The notes beneath the pieces were generated by a model that saw only the letters and a program-made list of their open reading frames with translations, had not been told where the DNA came from and searched no databases. A stretch of DNA of 64,000 nt from Pyrinomonadaceae bacterium (GTDB lineage: Bacteria > Acidobacteriota > Blastocatellia > Pyrinomonadales > Pyrinomonadaceae): positions 558,001 through 622,000 of the forward strand of contig JAIBCB010000002.1 in assembly GCA_019694355.1 (NCBI GenBank), in the 5' to 3' direction. The position numbers were made by a program, and so were the translations under genes. Shown in pieces: positions 28,549 to 39,942 of this stretch; within the stretch, counting starts at the first letter, position 1, and every line of letters starts with the position of its first letter.

Positions 28549-28552
<4 letters not shown>
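28310..28552 (+). CDS. Ribbon-helix-helix antitoxin of MazEF-type module
   Basis: An 80-residue antitoxin. The N-terminal TKTAISIPPDVFRLSEKLA and KRLKISRSAVFALGVKRL form a ribbon-helix-helix DNA-binding domain. The C-terminal acidic helix (EEELIARINAACAEID) would bind and block the toxin. The gene overlaps the toxin start by four bases (GTGA), as in most type II modules. It starts 32 bases after the Rieske gene. The adjacent palindrome is its likely operator. Confidence 0.9.
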
Positions 28553-30887
<2,335 letters not shown>

Positions 30888-31087
30888 TCGATGTGAATTT
30901 CACACGCTGGAGCGATGAGGTGTGAAGGACGCGCCGCTCCATCCTGACAAACGGAATTTGCATTTTGTGGGTTTGTGTCGATTTGCGCGGAATGTGCTTC
31001 TAACGGACAACATCGTTCGCTATGATGACGTTGAGCCAGGTTCTAGGAAGACTTATGACTTCCCACTTATCACCTATTTCGGAGTCA

Positions 31088-31228
31088 TGGAATGCGGAAC
31101 GTGGAATGCAGAAATATGGAGAATGGAGAATGAAAAACGGAGAGTGGAAAATGACGCGTGCCCTTACTTCGTGCGGGCTTCCTCAAAAGAACATCGGGTT
31201 TCAATTCTCACTTTCCAATTCTCAGTTT
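31088..31228. repeat. Heptad-periodic inverted repeat element
   Basis: Nine consecutive 7-nt units from 31088 to 31150 (for example TGGAATG, CGGAACG, TGGAATG, ATGGAGA, ATGGAGA) and four units of the opposite sense at 31201-31228 (TCAATTC, TCACTTT, CCAATTC, TCAGTTT). A hairpin of a second family sits between them. The arrangement resembles a long degenerate hairpin. Confidence 0.55.
31160..31178. repeat. Short hairpin repeat, family B, copy 1
   Basis: GCCCTTACTTCGTGCGGGC can fold as a 4-bp GCCC/GGGC stem, one mismatch and three inner pairs around a TTC loop. Near-identical copies lie at 40986-41004 and 41169-41188, each followed by a CTTC/CTCTGCAAC-like tail. Confidence 0.6.
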
Positions 31229-31278
31229 CGACCGCAAAATGCGTATAATTTAAGACAAACAACCTTGGAGGCATCTCA

Positions 31279-32553
31279 TTGAACAGCCAATTTTTTTCCA
31301 CTTCAGTATCCGAGGCCGATCCGGTCATTAGTGCTGCGATCGATGATGAGGTTCGGCGGCAGCAGAATGGGCTTGAGCTGATCGCGTCGGAGAATTTTGT
31401 ATCCGAAGCGGTTCTGCAGGCGATGGGTACGCCCTTGACGAACAAGTATGCCGAAGGTTATCCGGGAAAACGCTATTATGGCGGCTGCGAGTTCGTGGAT
31501 GTCGTCGAGCAGACGGCGATCGACCGCGCAAAGGAGATCTTTGGTGCGGAGCATGCGAACGTGCAGCCACATTCCGGAGCGCAGGCGAATATGTCCGTCC
31601 TGCTCGCGGCCCTCGAACACGGCGACCCGATATTGGGCATGAACCTCTCGCACGGCGGGCATCTGACGCACGGCCATCCGCTCAATTTTTCGGGGTTGAA
31701 TTACAAAGTTTCCGACTACGGCGTCAACCGCGAAACCGAGACGATCGATTACGACGAGCTCCAAAGAATTGCTGAAGAGACGCGGCCAAAGTTGCTCATC
31801 TGCGGAGCCTCGGCGTATCCGCGGACGATCGATTTTGCACGCATCGGCGAGATCGCACGTTCGGTCGGAGCAAAGGTGATGGCGGACATCGCACACATTG
31901 CCGGGCTTGTCGCAACGGGTCTGCATCCTTCGCCTGTTCCGCATTGCGAATTTGTTACAACGACCACGCACAAAACGCTCCGCGGCCCACGCGGCGGCCT
32001 TATTTTGTGTCGTGAGGAGTTCGCAGCGGATGTGAATAGGCGGGTATTTCCCGGTGTCCAAGGCGGCCCGCTGATGCATGTGATCGCTGCGAAGGCCGTA
32101 TCATTCGGCGAAGCTCTTCGCCCCGATTTCAAGATCTATCAACAGCAGATCCTTGCTAATGCGAAGGCCTTGGCGGAGACGCTTACGAACGCCGGATTGC
32201 GTCTTGTTTCCGGAGGCACGGACAATCATCTGCTGCTTGTCGATGTCTTTATGGACGGGAAGGGAATTACGGGTAAGGCCGCGGAAAAGGCACTCGACGA
32301 AGTGCACATTACGGTAAACAAGAACACGATCCCGTTCGATACGAACAAGCCGTTCGTCGCCTCGGGAATTCGTCTTGGCACGCCGGCGTTGACCACTCGC
32401 GGAATGAAGGAAGACGATATGCGTGCTGTCGGCGGAATGATCGCGGCACTGATACACGAACCTGATTCCGAGGAAGTAAAGACAAAGGTGCGCGGCCAAG
32501 TCGCTGAGCTGACCGCAAGATTTCCGATGTATCCGGCGAGAGTTAAGGGTTAG
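31279..32553 (+). CDS. glyA: Serine hydroxymethyltransferase
   Basis: A PLP enzyme that converts serine and tetrahydrofolate to glycine and methylene-tetrahydrofolate. It has 424 residues, the normal size. Seen are [18 protein letters not shown] near the N-terminus, [18 protein letters not shown], and the Schiff-base lysine K232 in [14 protein letters not shown]. The C-terminus is complete. The start is TTG 31279 with GGAGG at 31267-31271, seven bases upstream. TATAAT at 31244 could be the -10. The 3' end overlaps the convergent unknown gene by 4 bases. Confidence 0.97.
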   Translation: MNSQFFSTSVSEADPVISAAIDDEVRRQQNGLELIASENFVSEAVLQAMGTPLTNKYAEGYPGKRYYGGCEFVDVVEQTAIDRAKEIFGAEHANVQPHSGAQANMSVLLAALEHGDPILGMNLSHGGHLTHGHPLNFSGLNYKVSDYGVNRETETIDYDELQRIAEETRPKLLICGASAYPRTIDFARIGEIARSVGAKVMADIAHIAGLVATGLHPSPVPHCEFVTTTTHKTLRGPRGGLILCREEFAADVNRRVFPGVQGGPLMHVIAAKAVSFGEALRPDFKIYQQQILANAKALAETLTNAGLRLVSGGTDNHLLLVDVFMDGKGITGKAAEKALDEVHITVNKNTIPFDTNKPFVASGIRLGTPALTTRGMKEDDMRAVGGMIAALIHEPDSEEVKTKVRGQVAELTARFPMYPARVKG

Positions 32554-33167
32554 TTATCGGCTCCTTCGTTATCGAAAGGGTCGAAACGCATTCGTTCAAG
32601 GGCTGCGAGAGCCTCGTCGGAGTCGAATTCGTAGGCTTTTTGAGACATCGCACCGATGGCAATATCGCCATATAAAGAATCACTCAAAAGCGGTTCCAGA
32701 GCAGAGACCGGCAGCATCGCAAGGGTTTCGTGTGCGATAGCGCGGATCTGAGGCGATGTGGTCTGTCGAATTACCTCTGCGATCTCGCTTGCCGAATAAC
32801 GCTCGGCGAGGCGGTCAGATAGCTGGTCAAGCTGTACGAAATCATTGTTGCGGACCGCTCGCGTGGCCAGTTGGATAAAGATCTCCGCAGAGGCCGACTG
32901 CGTTTCGAGCATACGGACGCAGACCGCCGCAAGCTGCGACATCTCGCTCAACTTCGAAGCATCATTCTTTACATCATTTGATGCCGACAGCTCATCCAGG
33001 GCAGAGAGCAGAGAACTGAGTTCCCAATCGGCGTGTGCATCGTAATGAGGGCGAGAGGTTCTTGCAGATGCGGGCTCGGATCGCATTTCACCAACCAACA
33101 TCTCTTTTGTTACAGGCCGCAGCGTTTCCCAAACTGTCGCAACTCTGCCGCCCAGATCTTTGATCAT
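32550..33167 (-). CDS. Hypothetical helical protein
   Basis: About 205 residues with no family I recognise. No signal peptide or membrane segment is present. The region after residue 70 is strongly helical and may form HEAT/TPR-like hairpins ([53 protein letters not shown]). The C-terminus is acidic. ATG 33167 is preferred; an in-frame TTG at 33179 would add four residues. It follows a 115-residue unknown and a lipoprotein gene on the same strand and may share their transcript. Confidence 0.68.
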   Translation of the reverse strand: MIKDLGGRVATVWETLRPVTKEMLVGEMRSEPASARTSRPHYDAHADWELSSLLSALDELSASNDVKNDASKLSEMSQLAAVCVRMLETQSASAEIFIQLATRAVRNNDFVQLDQLSDRLAERYSASEIAEVIRQTTSPQIRAIAHETLAMLPVSALEPLLSDSLYGDIAIGAMSQKAYEFDSDEALAALERMRFDPFDNEGADN

Positions 33168-33208
33168 AACTGTCAACAATCAGATTCTGAATCTCATTGC
33201 CCGTCTTG

Positions 33209-33556
33209 TCAAGATGTTCCGTTTTTTCGCTCTTCGCTCGGCATTTTTCGGGAGACCATTTCGACGAGTCTTTCCTGTTGAAATTCGAGTTCTGCCTCGA
33301 GATCGGCGTCTTCGCCGACCACGGAAACAAGTGCGAGCGGTGACGGGCCAAGATACCGCAATTCCCAAGTCGTTGTGCCGGGCTGCGAAGAGCGCGTAAA
33401 CCATGCGGCATCGAACGCAGAACTGTGAACCGAAGCACTCCCCGCGAGGCTCGATAGCTCAGGGCTTGGTTCCTCGGTCAGCAGCAGGCGGGCGAGCTGC
33501 CAACCATGCTTTTCATATAACGCGAGCGTGTCGCGAAAGACGCTGGTATCGATCAT
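33209..33556 (-). CDS. Hypothetical small protein
   Basis: A 115-residue unknown protein beginning MIDTSVFRDTLALYEKHGW. The middle has a strand-like stretch (TTTWELRYLGPSPLALVSVVG) and the end is a charged helix (ADLEAELEFQQERLVEMVSR). There is no export signal. The start overlaps the stop of the upstream lipoprotein gene by four bases (ATGA), so production of the two is coupled. The function cannot be inferred. Confidence 0.7.
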   Translation of the reverse strand: MIDTSVFRDTLALYEKHGWQLARLLLTEEPSPELSSLAGSASVHSSAFDAAWFTRSSQPGTTTWELRYLGPSPLALVSVVGEDADLEAELEFQQERLVEMVSRKMPSEERKNGTS

Positions 33557-34158
33557 TTGCGGGCCGCCGGTTTAGCATTTGTGTTTGCAGAAGGCTTCGC
33601 ATTTGCCTCCGGCATCGGGACTTTGACGACGTTGACGTTGCTCATATTTACCTGCGGCATCTCCACAGGATGTTGGCCTGCGGCATTCGCAGCCATCTTC
33701 TCACGCTGATCACGCCCCGGGCCGGGCGACTTGTAGGAACCCTGGTAAATATTGCCGACGGCGAGCTTCCATACGCCGTCTTCTTTCATAAAAGGCAGAT
33801 CTTCCCATTTGCTGTCCTTCGAATTCCAAACTTCGACAGCACCCATATCGCCATTCACACGCTCGTCCCGGATCTGTGGCATTGAAGCCGCAAAGGTCGT
33901 GCCGGTCAAACCATTTTCATAGACCTGCTCGACGGGCTTTTTGTACTTTTCGGCCGCTGCGCCGACGAATTGCTGCGTCGCCTGCGTCATTTCGGCCTTT
34001 ATCTGGTCGGTATTCTTGGCCTTTACTGCCAGATAAAGACGCTTGTAGGCCTCGGTAGGCGAATCACCGGCCGAACCCGGAGCCGCCGGAGCGGAACTGC
34101 ACGAAAAGGTCATTCCAACGGCAAGAAGTGCAGAGATGCAGAGAAGAATTCTGAGCAT
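33553..34158 (-). CDS. Lipoprotein with NTF2/DUF4878-like domain
   Basis: A 201-residue exported lipoprotein. The signal peptide ends in a lipobox around MTFSC20. A fold like DUF4878/NTF2 follows (SPTEAYKRLYLAVKAKNTDQIKAEM, then strands ending WEDLPFMKEDGVWKLAVG), a small domain common in acidobacterial lipoproteins. The tail (about 155-201) is Pro/Asn/Ala rich and disordered. It is first in a three-gene minus-strand unit. The divergent alcohol dehydrogenase gene starts 88 bases away. Confidence 0.78.
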   Translation of the reverse strand: MLRILLCISALLAVGMTFSCSSAPAAPGSAGDSPTEAYKRLYLAVKAKNTDQIKAEMTQATQQFVGAAAEKYKKPVEQVYENGLTGTTFAASMPQIRDERVNGDMGAVEVWNSKDSKWEDLPFMKEDGVWKLAVGNIYQGSYKSPGPGRDQREKMAANAAGQHPVEMPQVNMSNVNVVKVPMPEANAKPSANTNAKPAARK

Positions 34159-34246
34159 AGATAATATTCCTGATCAAAGTTATTAAGGTTGAAGTATAAG
34201 TTCCCGCAAGGAAAATACCAATCTTTGCAGTAAAATATTCTTATAG

Positions 34247-35206
34247 ATGAAGGCGTTGCAGTTCACAAACGGGCAAGTAAATGTCGCCGATGTTCCGATC
34301 CCGTCGCGGCAAGAGGAAGCTCTTGTCCGCGTCCTGCTCTCAGGCATTTGCAACACTGATCTTGAGATCGCGAAAGGCTACGCAGGCTTTGAGGGGACGC
34401 TGGGGCACGAGTTCGTCGGCATCGTGGACAAGGCACCGGAAGGCAGCGACCTCGAAGGAAAACGTGTTGTTGGAGAGATAAATGCGGGCTGCGGCAATTG
34501 CCCTCTCTGTCGTGCAAAAGATCCGCGTCATTGCCTCGCTCGAACGGTCCTCGGCATTCACGGGAGAGACGGCGCGCACGCCGAATTCCTTTCGCTCCCA
34601 ACAGAGAATCTGATCCCTGTGCCGGACACCGTTTCTGATGAACAGGCTGTGTTCATCGAGCCTCTCGCCGCGGCCTATGGCATTTATGAGCAGGTCCCGC
34701 TTGCTCACCATACGCGGGTCGCGATCATCGGAGACGGCAAGCTCGGCCTTTTGACCGCTCTTTCTTACGGTGCGACGTCGAGCAACGCGCTCCTTGTCGG
34801 AAAGCACAAAGAGAAACTCGCGATCGCGGAAGCCGCCGGTGTGGCGACGTGTCTCTTGTCGGAATTGGATACGTCAGCTCAACGAACATTCGACGTCGTT
34901 GTCGAAGCGAGCGGTTCGGAATCCGGATTTGCGACCGCTCTTGATCTCGTTCGGCCGCGAGGCAAGATCGTCCTCAAGAGTACGTTCAGCGGCGAACCCA
35001 AATGGGCCGCATCTCGCGTGGTCGTGGACGAGATCACGATCGTCGGTTCACGATGCGGACGGTTCGAACCCGCATTAAAGCTGCTCGAACGCGGCAAACT
35101 CGATCTTTCGCCGATGATATCGGATGAATTTCGTCTTGCAGACGGCATTGCCGCAATGCAGCGAGCTGCCGAACCCGGTGTGCTCAAGGTCTTCCTTCGC
35201 CCGTAA
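34247..35206 (+). CDS. Zinc-dependent alcohol dehydrogenase family protein
   Basis: A medium-chain dehydrogenase of 319 residues. Catalytic zinc ligands are in LSGICNTDLE and LGHEFVGIV. The structural zinc loop GCGNCPLC ... HC has four cysteines spaced x2, x2, x7. The Rossmann domain begins VAIIGDGKLGLLTALSY. It is shorter than typical 340-350-residue members, mainly in the C-terminal half. The substrate (alcohol, sugar or threonine-like) is unknown. It is transcribed divergently from the lipoprotein gene and precedes the protease gene. Confidence 0.9.
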   Translation: MKALQFTNGQVNVADVPIPSRQEEALVRVLLSGICNTDLEIAKGYAGFEGTLGHEFVGIVDKAPEGSDLEGKRVVGEINAGCGNCPLCRAKDPRHCLARTVLGIHGRDGAHAEFLSLPTENLIPVPDTVSDEQAVFIEPLAAAYGIYEQVPLAHHTRVAIIGDGKLGLLTALSYGATSSNALLVGKHKEKLAIAEAAGVATCLLSELDTSAQRTFDVVVEASGSESGFATALDLVRPRGKIVLKSTFSGEPKWAASRVVVDEITIVGSRCGRFEPALKLLERGKLDLSPMISDEFRLADGIAAMQRAAEPGVLKVFLRP

Positions 35207-35272
35207 AACTCATTTGTTACAACCGATTTGCTAGAATCATAATCAGAGTTTTGACCGAGGAACTTCTGTTTT

Positions 35273-36751
35273 ATGCCCCGAATTCAATTGCGTCGTGCAG
35301 TTTCATTTTCAGTCCTGTTTTTTGCGGCCTTTTTGCTTCCCGTCGCTGCACAGCAAGATGTTCCGCCATCCTTTGCGGCGATCGCCGAGAAGGCCGAGCC
35401 CTTTGTTGTAAGCATCGAAGCCAGAGGGCGTGTCGCAGCGGTTCCGCCGAACGGGGCGAATAAGGTTCCCGACACAGATGACGATGTTCTCGATTTCCTT
35501 AGGCGGCAAGCTCCGCAGCGTCCGGTTTACCACGTCGGGAGCGGTTTCATCGTCGATAGGTCGGGCTACATCGTCACTAACAACCACGTTGTTTCTGAAA
35601 GCTCTCGGCTGACCGTCAAGCTCGACACCGGAGAGGAATTCACGGCGCGCGTCATTGGCGTCGATGACGAAACTGACCTCGCGGTCTTGAAGATCGATGC
35701 GGGACGCGACCTTCCGGCGGCGAAGTTCGGTGACTCGGAAAAGATGAAGGTCGGTGATTGGGTGCTCGCGATCGGTTCGCCCTTTGGGTTGGCAAAAAGC
35801 GTGAGTGCCGGCATCATTTCGCAAACTCAACGGGACACTCCGGGAGCGTCTGCTTTCCAGCGATTTATTCAGACCGACGCCGTCATCAACCCCGGAAATT
35901 CCGGCGGCCCGCTCGTGAATATGCAGGGCGAGGTCATCGGAGTGAACTCGCAGATCGCAACGCAGACGGGCGAATTCTCCGGCGTCGGCTTTGCGCTGCC
36001 TTCTCACGAAGCGGAGCGCGTTTACGAACAGATCGTTGCGAATGGAAGGGTCAGCCGAGGCTATCTTGGGGCGTATCTTGATTCAGTAAAGTCTGAGTTT
36101 GCACAAGTTTACGGGCTTGGAGACCTCCGCGGGGCGTTCATCACGGACATTCGCGATAAGACGGGACCGGCCTCGTTGGCGGGGCTTAAGACCGGCGATA
36201 TCATCGTCGTCTTTAACGGCCAAGCGATAAAGTCCGCACAGGATCTGATCGATAAAGTTGCGAATACGCCGCCGGATCGAGCGGTTGTCATCGAATATCT
36301 TCGCGAGGTCGGCGACAAACTCGAGAAGAAGACCGTTACCGCCAAGCTCGGGGAAAGGCCGTTGGCTACTGCAACCTTTGGCGATAATGACGGCAAGGTC
36401 CTGCCTGTCGATGGAAAGGCAGTGCCTGAAAAGCCTTTCGGCCTGACGCTGAGCACGGTCGCCGCCGCAGGAGAAAAGTACAAAGTTTTCGAAGGCAATC
36501 CCGGCCTTGTGGTCACGGACATCGATCCGAACAGCTATATCACAGATGTTCAAGGTGCTGCCGGCGTCCAGGCACTTTCCCGAGGCGATCTGATTCAAAA
36601 GATCAATCGCTTTCCCGTCGCAAACGCGGCCGCATTTGCCTCCTTCGTATCGAAATTGAAGCCCGGTGATCCGGTCGTTCTACAGATCCTCGTTTACAAT
36701 CCGGCTCTGAAACGAATGCAGACCGGCCTCGTGCAATTCACTGTAAAGTAG
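35273..36751 (+). CDS. DegP/HtrA-like serine protease with PDZ domains
   Basis: A periplasmic trypsin-like protease of 492 residues. The signal peptide is about 1-27 (SFSVLFFAAFLLPVAAQ). The catalytic triad is H105 in TNNHVVSES, D135 in DDETDLAVL and S210 in NPGNSGGPL. Two PDZ regions follow: one around 265-350 (AGLKTGDIIVVFNG) and a second near the C-terminus (LSRGDLIQKINRFPV). Such proteins degrade or refold misfolded envelope proteins. The ATG is 67 bases after the dehydrogenase gene. A terminator hairpin follows the stop. Confidence 0.94.
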   Translation: MPRIQLRRAVSFSVLFFAAFLLPVAAQQDVPPSFAAIAEKAEPFVVSIEARGRVAAVPPNGANKVPDTDDDVLDFLRRQAPQRPVYHVGSGFIVDRSGYIVTNNHVVSESSRLTVKLDTGEEFTARVIGVDDETDLAVLKIDAGRDLPAAKFGDSEKMKVGDWVLAIGSPFGLAKSVSAGIISQTQRDTPGASAFQRFIQTDAVINPGNSGGPLVNMQGEVIGVNSQIATQTGEFSGVGFALPSHEAERVYEQIVANGRVSRGYLGAYLDSVKSEFAQVYGLGDLRGAFITDIRDKTGPASLAGLKTGDIIVVFNGQAIKSAQDLIDKVANTPPDRAVVIEYLREVGDKLEKKTVTAKLGERPLATATFGDNDGKVLPVDGKAVPEKPFGLTLSTVAAAGEKYKVFEGNPGLVVTDIDPNSYITDVQGAAGVQALSRGDLIQKINRFPVANAAAFASFVSKLKPGDPVVLQILVYNPALKRMQTGLVQFTVK

Positions 36752-36780
36752 GCTTCGCAAGCAGCAAAGATCAGCTTTAC

Positions 36781-36815
36781 GGCCGATAGTTTGCGAAAGC
36801 AGACGTCGGCCTTTT
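36781..36815 (+). terminator. Terminator after protease gene
   Basis: GGCCGA at 36781-36786 and TCGGCC at 36806-36811 pair, with an inner TGC-GAAA-GCA hairpin, followed by TTTT at 36812-36815 and a further T-run at 36819-36824. Confidence 0.6.
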
Positions 36816-36850
36816 AACTTTTTTAGGCGAAGGCCTTAAACTACATATTT

Positions 36851-38389
36851 ATGGCAACAGCAAAAATGGCAAAAGTGAAGAGAACGGCGAAACCGACGGT
36901 CAAAAAGTATGCGAACTACATCGGCGGTGAGTGGGTGAAGTCGTCGTCGGGACAGTATTTCGACAACGTAAACCCTGCGGATACAACCGATGTCGTTGGA
37001 CGGTTTCCGGACTCGACCGAAGAGGATGTGAATCGTGCGGTCGAGGCGGCAAAAGAGGCTGCTGTGCGTTGGCGTCGTACGCCCGCACCGCGCCGTGCCG
37101 AGCTTTTGTTCACGCTCGGCGAGATCCTTCGGGCAAAGAAGGATCAGTTCTCGAGCGAAATGACCCGCGAAATGGGCAAGGTCTTGAAAGAAACGGGCGG
37201 CGACGTGCAGGAAGCGATCGACTGCACGTACTACACCGCGGGCGAGGGCCGCAGGCTTCACGGCTTCACCACGCCTGCCGAAATGCCGAATAAGTTCGCG
37301 ATGTGCGTTCGCCAGCCTGTGGGGCTTTGCGGATTGATCACTCCATTCAACTTCCCGATGGCCATCCCTTCCTGGAAGCTCATTCCGGCGCTCGTGTGCG
37401 GCAACACGGTCGTGCTGAAATCGGGCGAAGATGTCCCGCTTTCGTCGCTGAATCTTGTTAAGGCGTGTGAAGAGGCCGGAATTCCGAAGGGCGTCGTCAA
37501 TCTCGTCAACGGAGCTCGCGAAGCCGGTGCCGCACTCGTTGCCAATGACGATGTTCGGCTCATTTCGTTCACCGGATCGACCACGACGGGCAAGAAGATC
37601 GCCGAAGCGTGTGCACGCGACAACAAGATCGTTTCGCTCGAAATGGGCGGGAAGAACGCGATCATCGTGATGGACGACGCCGACATCGACAACGCCGTCG
37701 AAGGCTCGCTTTGGGGAGCTTTCGGCACGAGCGGCCAACGCTGCACGGCCTCGTCGCGGCTTGTCGTCCACAAAAAGGTCTATAAAAAATTCTGTGCGAA
37801 ACTCGTCGATCGAGCGAAGCAGCTTCGTGTCGGCAACGGACTCGACCCGAAGACAGAGGTCGGGCCTGTTATCAACGAACGCCAGATGGAGAAGATCCTC
37901 GGCTACATCGAGACTGGGAAGAACGAGGACAAGGCGACTCTCGCCTGCGGCGGAAATCGCCTGACAAAAGGCGCGTACGGAAACGGCTGGTTCATCGAAC
38001 CGACGGTCTTTACCGACGTCAAGCCGAAGATGCGTATCGCGCAGGAAGAGATCTTTGGGCCGGTAACGTGCGTCATCCCATTCTCGACCTTGGACGAAGC
38101 GATCAACATCGTGAACGGCGTCGCATACGGACTCTCCTCGGCGATCTATACGCAGGACGTAAACCGTGCGTTCTACGCAATGCAGGAACTTTACACTGGC
38201 ATCTGCTACGTGAATTCGGCAACGATCGGCGCCGAGGTCCATCTGCCGTTCGGCGGAACGAAAGGCACAGGCAACGGCCATCGCGAAGCCGGCACGCAGG
38301 TGCTCGACATCTTCAGCGAATGGAAAGCTCTGTACGTCGATTACTCCGGCAAACTGCAAAAGGCCCAGATCGACGAGGTCGAGATCTAG
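36851..38389 (+). CDS. NAD(P)-dependent aldehyde dehydrogenase
   Basis: A 512-residue aldehyde dehydrogenase. Catalytic cysteine C298 lies in [10 protein letters not shown] and the general base E264 in SLEMGGKNA. The cofactor-binding segment [11 protein letters not shown] and the N-terminal [10 protein letters not shown] are clear. It opens with a Lys-rich extension of about 18 residues ([19 protein letters not shown]). The closest groups by look are the ALDH7-like and ketoglutarate-semialdehyde dehydrogenases ([15 protein letters not shown] near the end), so a role in lysine or sugar-acid breakdown is possible. A strong hairpin upstream isolates it from the protease gene. Confidence 0.93.
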   Translation: MATAKMAKVKRTAKPTVKKYANYIGGEWVKSSSGQYFDNVNPADTTDVVGRFPDSTEEDVNRAVEAAKEAAVRWRRTPAPRRAELLFTLGEILRAKKDQFSSEMTREMGKVLKETGGDVQEAIDCTYYTAGEGRRLHGFTTPAEMPNKFAMCVRQPVGLCGLITPFNFPMAIPSWKLIPALVCGNTVVLKSGEDVPLSSLNLVKACEEAGIPKGVVNLVNGAREAGAALVANDDVRLISFTGSTTTGKKIAEACARDNKIVSLEMGGKNAIIVMDDADIDNAVEGSLWGAFGTSGQRCTASSRLVVHKKVYKKFCAKLVDRAKQLRVGNGLDPKTEVGPVINERQMEKILGYIETGKNEDKATLACGGNRLTKGAYGNGWFIEPTVFTDVKPKMRIAQEEIFGPVTCVIPFSTLDEAINIVNGVAYGLSSAIYTQDVNRAFYAMQELYTGICYVNSATIGAEVHLPFGGTKGTGNGHREAGTQVLDIFSEWKALYVDYSGKLQKAQIDEVEI

Positions 38390-38411
38390 GCCCGCTTTTG
38401 GATGGAATAAT

Positions 38412-38777
38412 CTATGACTGGAAAGCGCCTACGCCCAAGCGGTTGGCCTCTCGCGTCAAAGCTTTATCCCGACTCCAAAGCAAGGCAAAGCTTAGACGCG
38501 CAGATGCGATGAGGTGTACGTCAACGGCCCCAAGGCCTTTGCCGAACATCTCTCCGTCATCGAGGATGTGAATTATTTCGTCGTGTTCGGCAACCACCGA
38601 AGCAGGTAGCGCGGTGAGCATATCGAGAAACTCGGACCTGTTCGGCAGGTTGCCGCAGGCCAACTCCTCGATCACAAAAGGATGCGTGCAAACTTTGTCC
38701 TCATCGAGCAGTGTCGCCAACATACGATCACCTTTCCTTATGTGATCGACCCAAACTGAGGTGTCAACAAGTATCAT
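38412..38777 (-). CDS. vapC: PIN-domain ribonuclease toxin VapC
   Basis: A 121-residue PIN-domain toxin. The four acidic metal ligands are in place: D5 in MILVDTSVW, E37/E38 in FVIEELACG, D86 in GAVDVHLIA and D104 in LWSRDKAL. VapC toxins cut tRNA or rRNA at defined sites. The start overlaps the VapB stop by four bases. It converges on the aldehyde dehydrogenase gene with 22 bases between. The toxin looks intact. Confidence 0.95.
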   Translation of the reverse strand: MILVDTSVWVDHIRKGDRMLATLLDEDKVCTHPFVIEELACGNLPNRSEFLDMLTALPASVVAEHDEIIHILDDGEMFGKGLGAVDVHLIASARLSFALLWSRDKALTREANRLGVGAFQS

Positions 38778-38959
38778 CTGCGCCTTCGGCCCGCTTTAAA
38801 ATCAGGTGCTGATCCTCCGAGGGCTATTAGGCGTTCTCTAGCTTTTTTCTCGATCAGAGCTTGGAGTGCAGCGTGGACAAGGGCAGTTTTCTCCTTTATG
38901 CCGGCAAGGGCAGCGGCTCGCTCCAACACGTCATCCTTTATGATAATGGTCGTTCTCAT
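38774..38959 (-). CDS. vapB: Antitoxin VapB (type II)
   Basis: A 61-residue antitoxin with a ribbon-helix-helix start (MRTTIIIKDDVLERAAALAG), as in the VapB_antitoxin family whose members read TNIxIDDxL. The C-terminus is basic (FKAGRRRR). It precedes and overlaps the vapC start. A 10-bp inverted repeat covers its start codon and upstream region, consistent with autorepression. Confidence 0.93.
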   Translation of the reverse strand: MRTTIIIKDDVLERAAALAGIKEKTALVHAALQALIEKKARERLIALGGSAPDFKAGRRRR

Positions 38960-38988
38960 GCATATGAGTATGCATCAATCATATGCAT
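38958..38988. promoter_or_regulatory. Palindromic operator of VapBC
   Basis: Perfect inverted repeat ATGCATATGA (38958-38967) and TCATATGCAT (38979-38988) with an 11-nt centre that holds a further TATGCAT. It touches the vapB start codon, so repressor binding would block both transcription and initiation. Confidence 0.65.
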
Positions 38989-39021
38989 CCGTCAAGACAG
39001 AGCTACGAGTTTTCTGATCGT

Positions 39022-39915
39022 CTAGAACGGCTGAGCTGAGGGCTTTCGGTTGTTATCTTCAGGGAGCGGGACGAAGCCTGTTTCTTTCGGGATCGCGGTA
39101 AAGTTGCCGCGTCGCCAATCTTCGCGTGCATTGTCGATCAGTTCCTGCGAGGTCGCGACGAAGTTCCACCACATTTGACGCGGTTTTTCGAGGCGATCGC
39201 CGCCAAGCAACATAAATTTCAGGTCGGCTTCTGCCTTGATCACGGCCTCGCTTTCAGCGGCAAAGACGACCAGATTGCCGGCCTCGAATGCTTGCCCGTC
39301 CGCGTGCAAAGCTCCCGACAAAATATAGACGCCGCGTTCTTCGATGTCACGAGGCAATTCGAGCGTCTTGCCGCTATCGAGCGAACATTCAGCATAGACC
39401 GTCGTTGAGCGGGTCTTTACCGGTGAGCTTTTGCCGAGGAAGCTGCCAAGAATGACCTTCGCCTCGAAACCGTCTTGCGAAAAGTTCGGCAGTTCTTCTT
39501 TGGGATGATGTGCAAAATCGGGGTCGCATTCCTCGTCCTTTTCGGGCAGTGCGACCCACGTTTGGAGGCCAAGCAGCTTGTCGCCGGGTTCATTCGACGC
39601 GTCCGAGACTCGTTCCGAATGTACGATGCCGCGGCCGGCGGTCATCAGGTTCACATCGCCGGGCGTGATCGTCTGAATGGTGCCGAGGCTGTCGCGATGC
39701 GTCATCTTTCCGCTGAAAAGATACGTTACCGTCGCAAGCCCGATGTGCGGATGTGACAGCACGTCGAGCGAACCGTCGCGGACGATCTCGATCGGTCCCA
39801 TTTCGTCCACAAAAACAAAAGGCCCGACGCTTCGGCGTTTGCGAAAAGGCAGGATGCGCTTTACGTCAAACGCTCCGATGCTCGCCGAACGAAATGGAAT
39901 TACGATCTCGATCAT
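39022..39915 (-). CDS. Pirin family protein
   Basis: A bicupin of 297 residues in the pirin family. Seen are VGPFVFVDEMGP, HPHIGLATVTYLFSGKMTHRDSLG with the metal-binding His pair and Glu, TPGDVNLMTAGRGIVHSERV, and the C-terminal cupin with WWNFVATSQE. Pirins are iron proteins; some have quercetinase activity and some act as redox-sensing cofactors. The length and C-terminal half agree with the YhhW/PirA group. No regulatory partner is adjacent. Confidence 0.94.
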   Translation of the reverse strand: MIEIVIPFRSASIGAFDVKRILPFRKRRSVGPFVFVDEMGPIEIVRDGSLDVLSHPHIGLATVTYLFSGKMTHRDSLGTIQTITPGDVNLMTAGRGIVHSERVSDASNEPGDKLLGLQTWVALPEKDEECDPDFAHHPKEELPNFSQDGFEAKVILGSFLGKSSPVKTRSTTVYAECSLDSGKTLELPRDIEERGVYILSGALHADGQAFEAGNLVVFAAESEAVIKAEADLKFMLLGGDRLEKPRQMWWNFVATSQELIDNAREDWRRGNFTAIPKETGFVPLPEDNNRKPSAQPF

Positions 39916-39942
39916 TGTCCTATTCTTGAAGATGCCGTTACA

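Larger units (their letters stand above)
30888..31278. other. Repeat-bearing intergenic region between ligA and glyA
   Basis: 391 bases without a gene. A perfect 6-1-6 palindrome TGTGAA-T-TTCACA lies just after ligA (30892-30904). Then comes a composite element: 7-nt-periodic repeats at 31088-31150, a hairpin at 31160-31178, and inverted 7-nt repeats at 31201-31228. A TATAAT at 31244-31249 is a likely -10 for glyA, without a clear -35. Two overlapping open frames here reflect the repeats only. Confidence 0.55.

Noticed and set aside
36836..38359. Long open frame (507 residues) on the minus strand, opposite the aldehyde dehydrogenase gene
   Set aside because: It lies wholly antisense to a family-verified gene. 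High-GC codon bias opens such frames and the product is Arg/His/Asp-rich without motifs.
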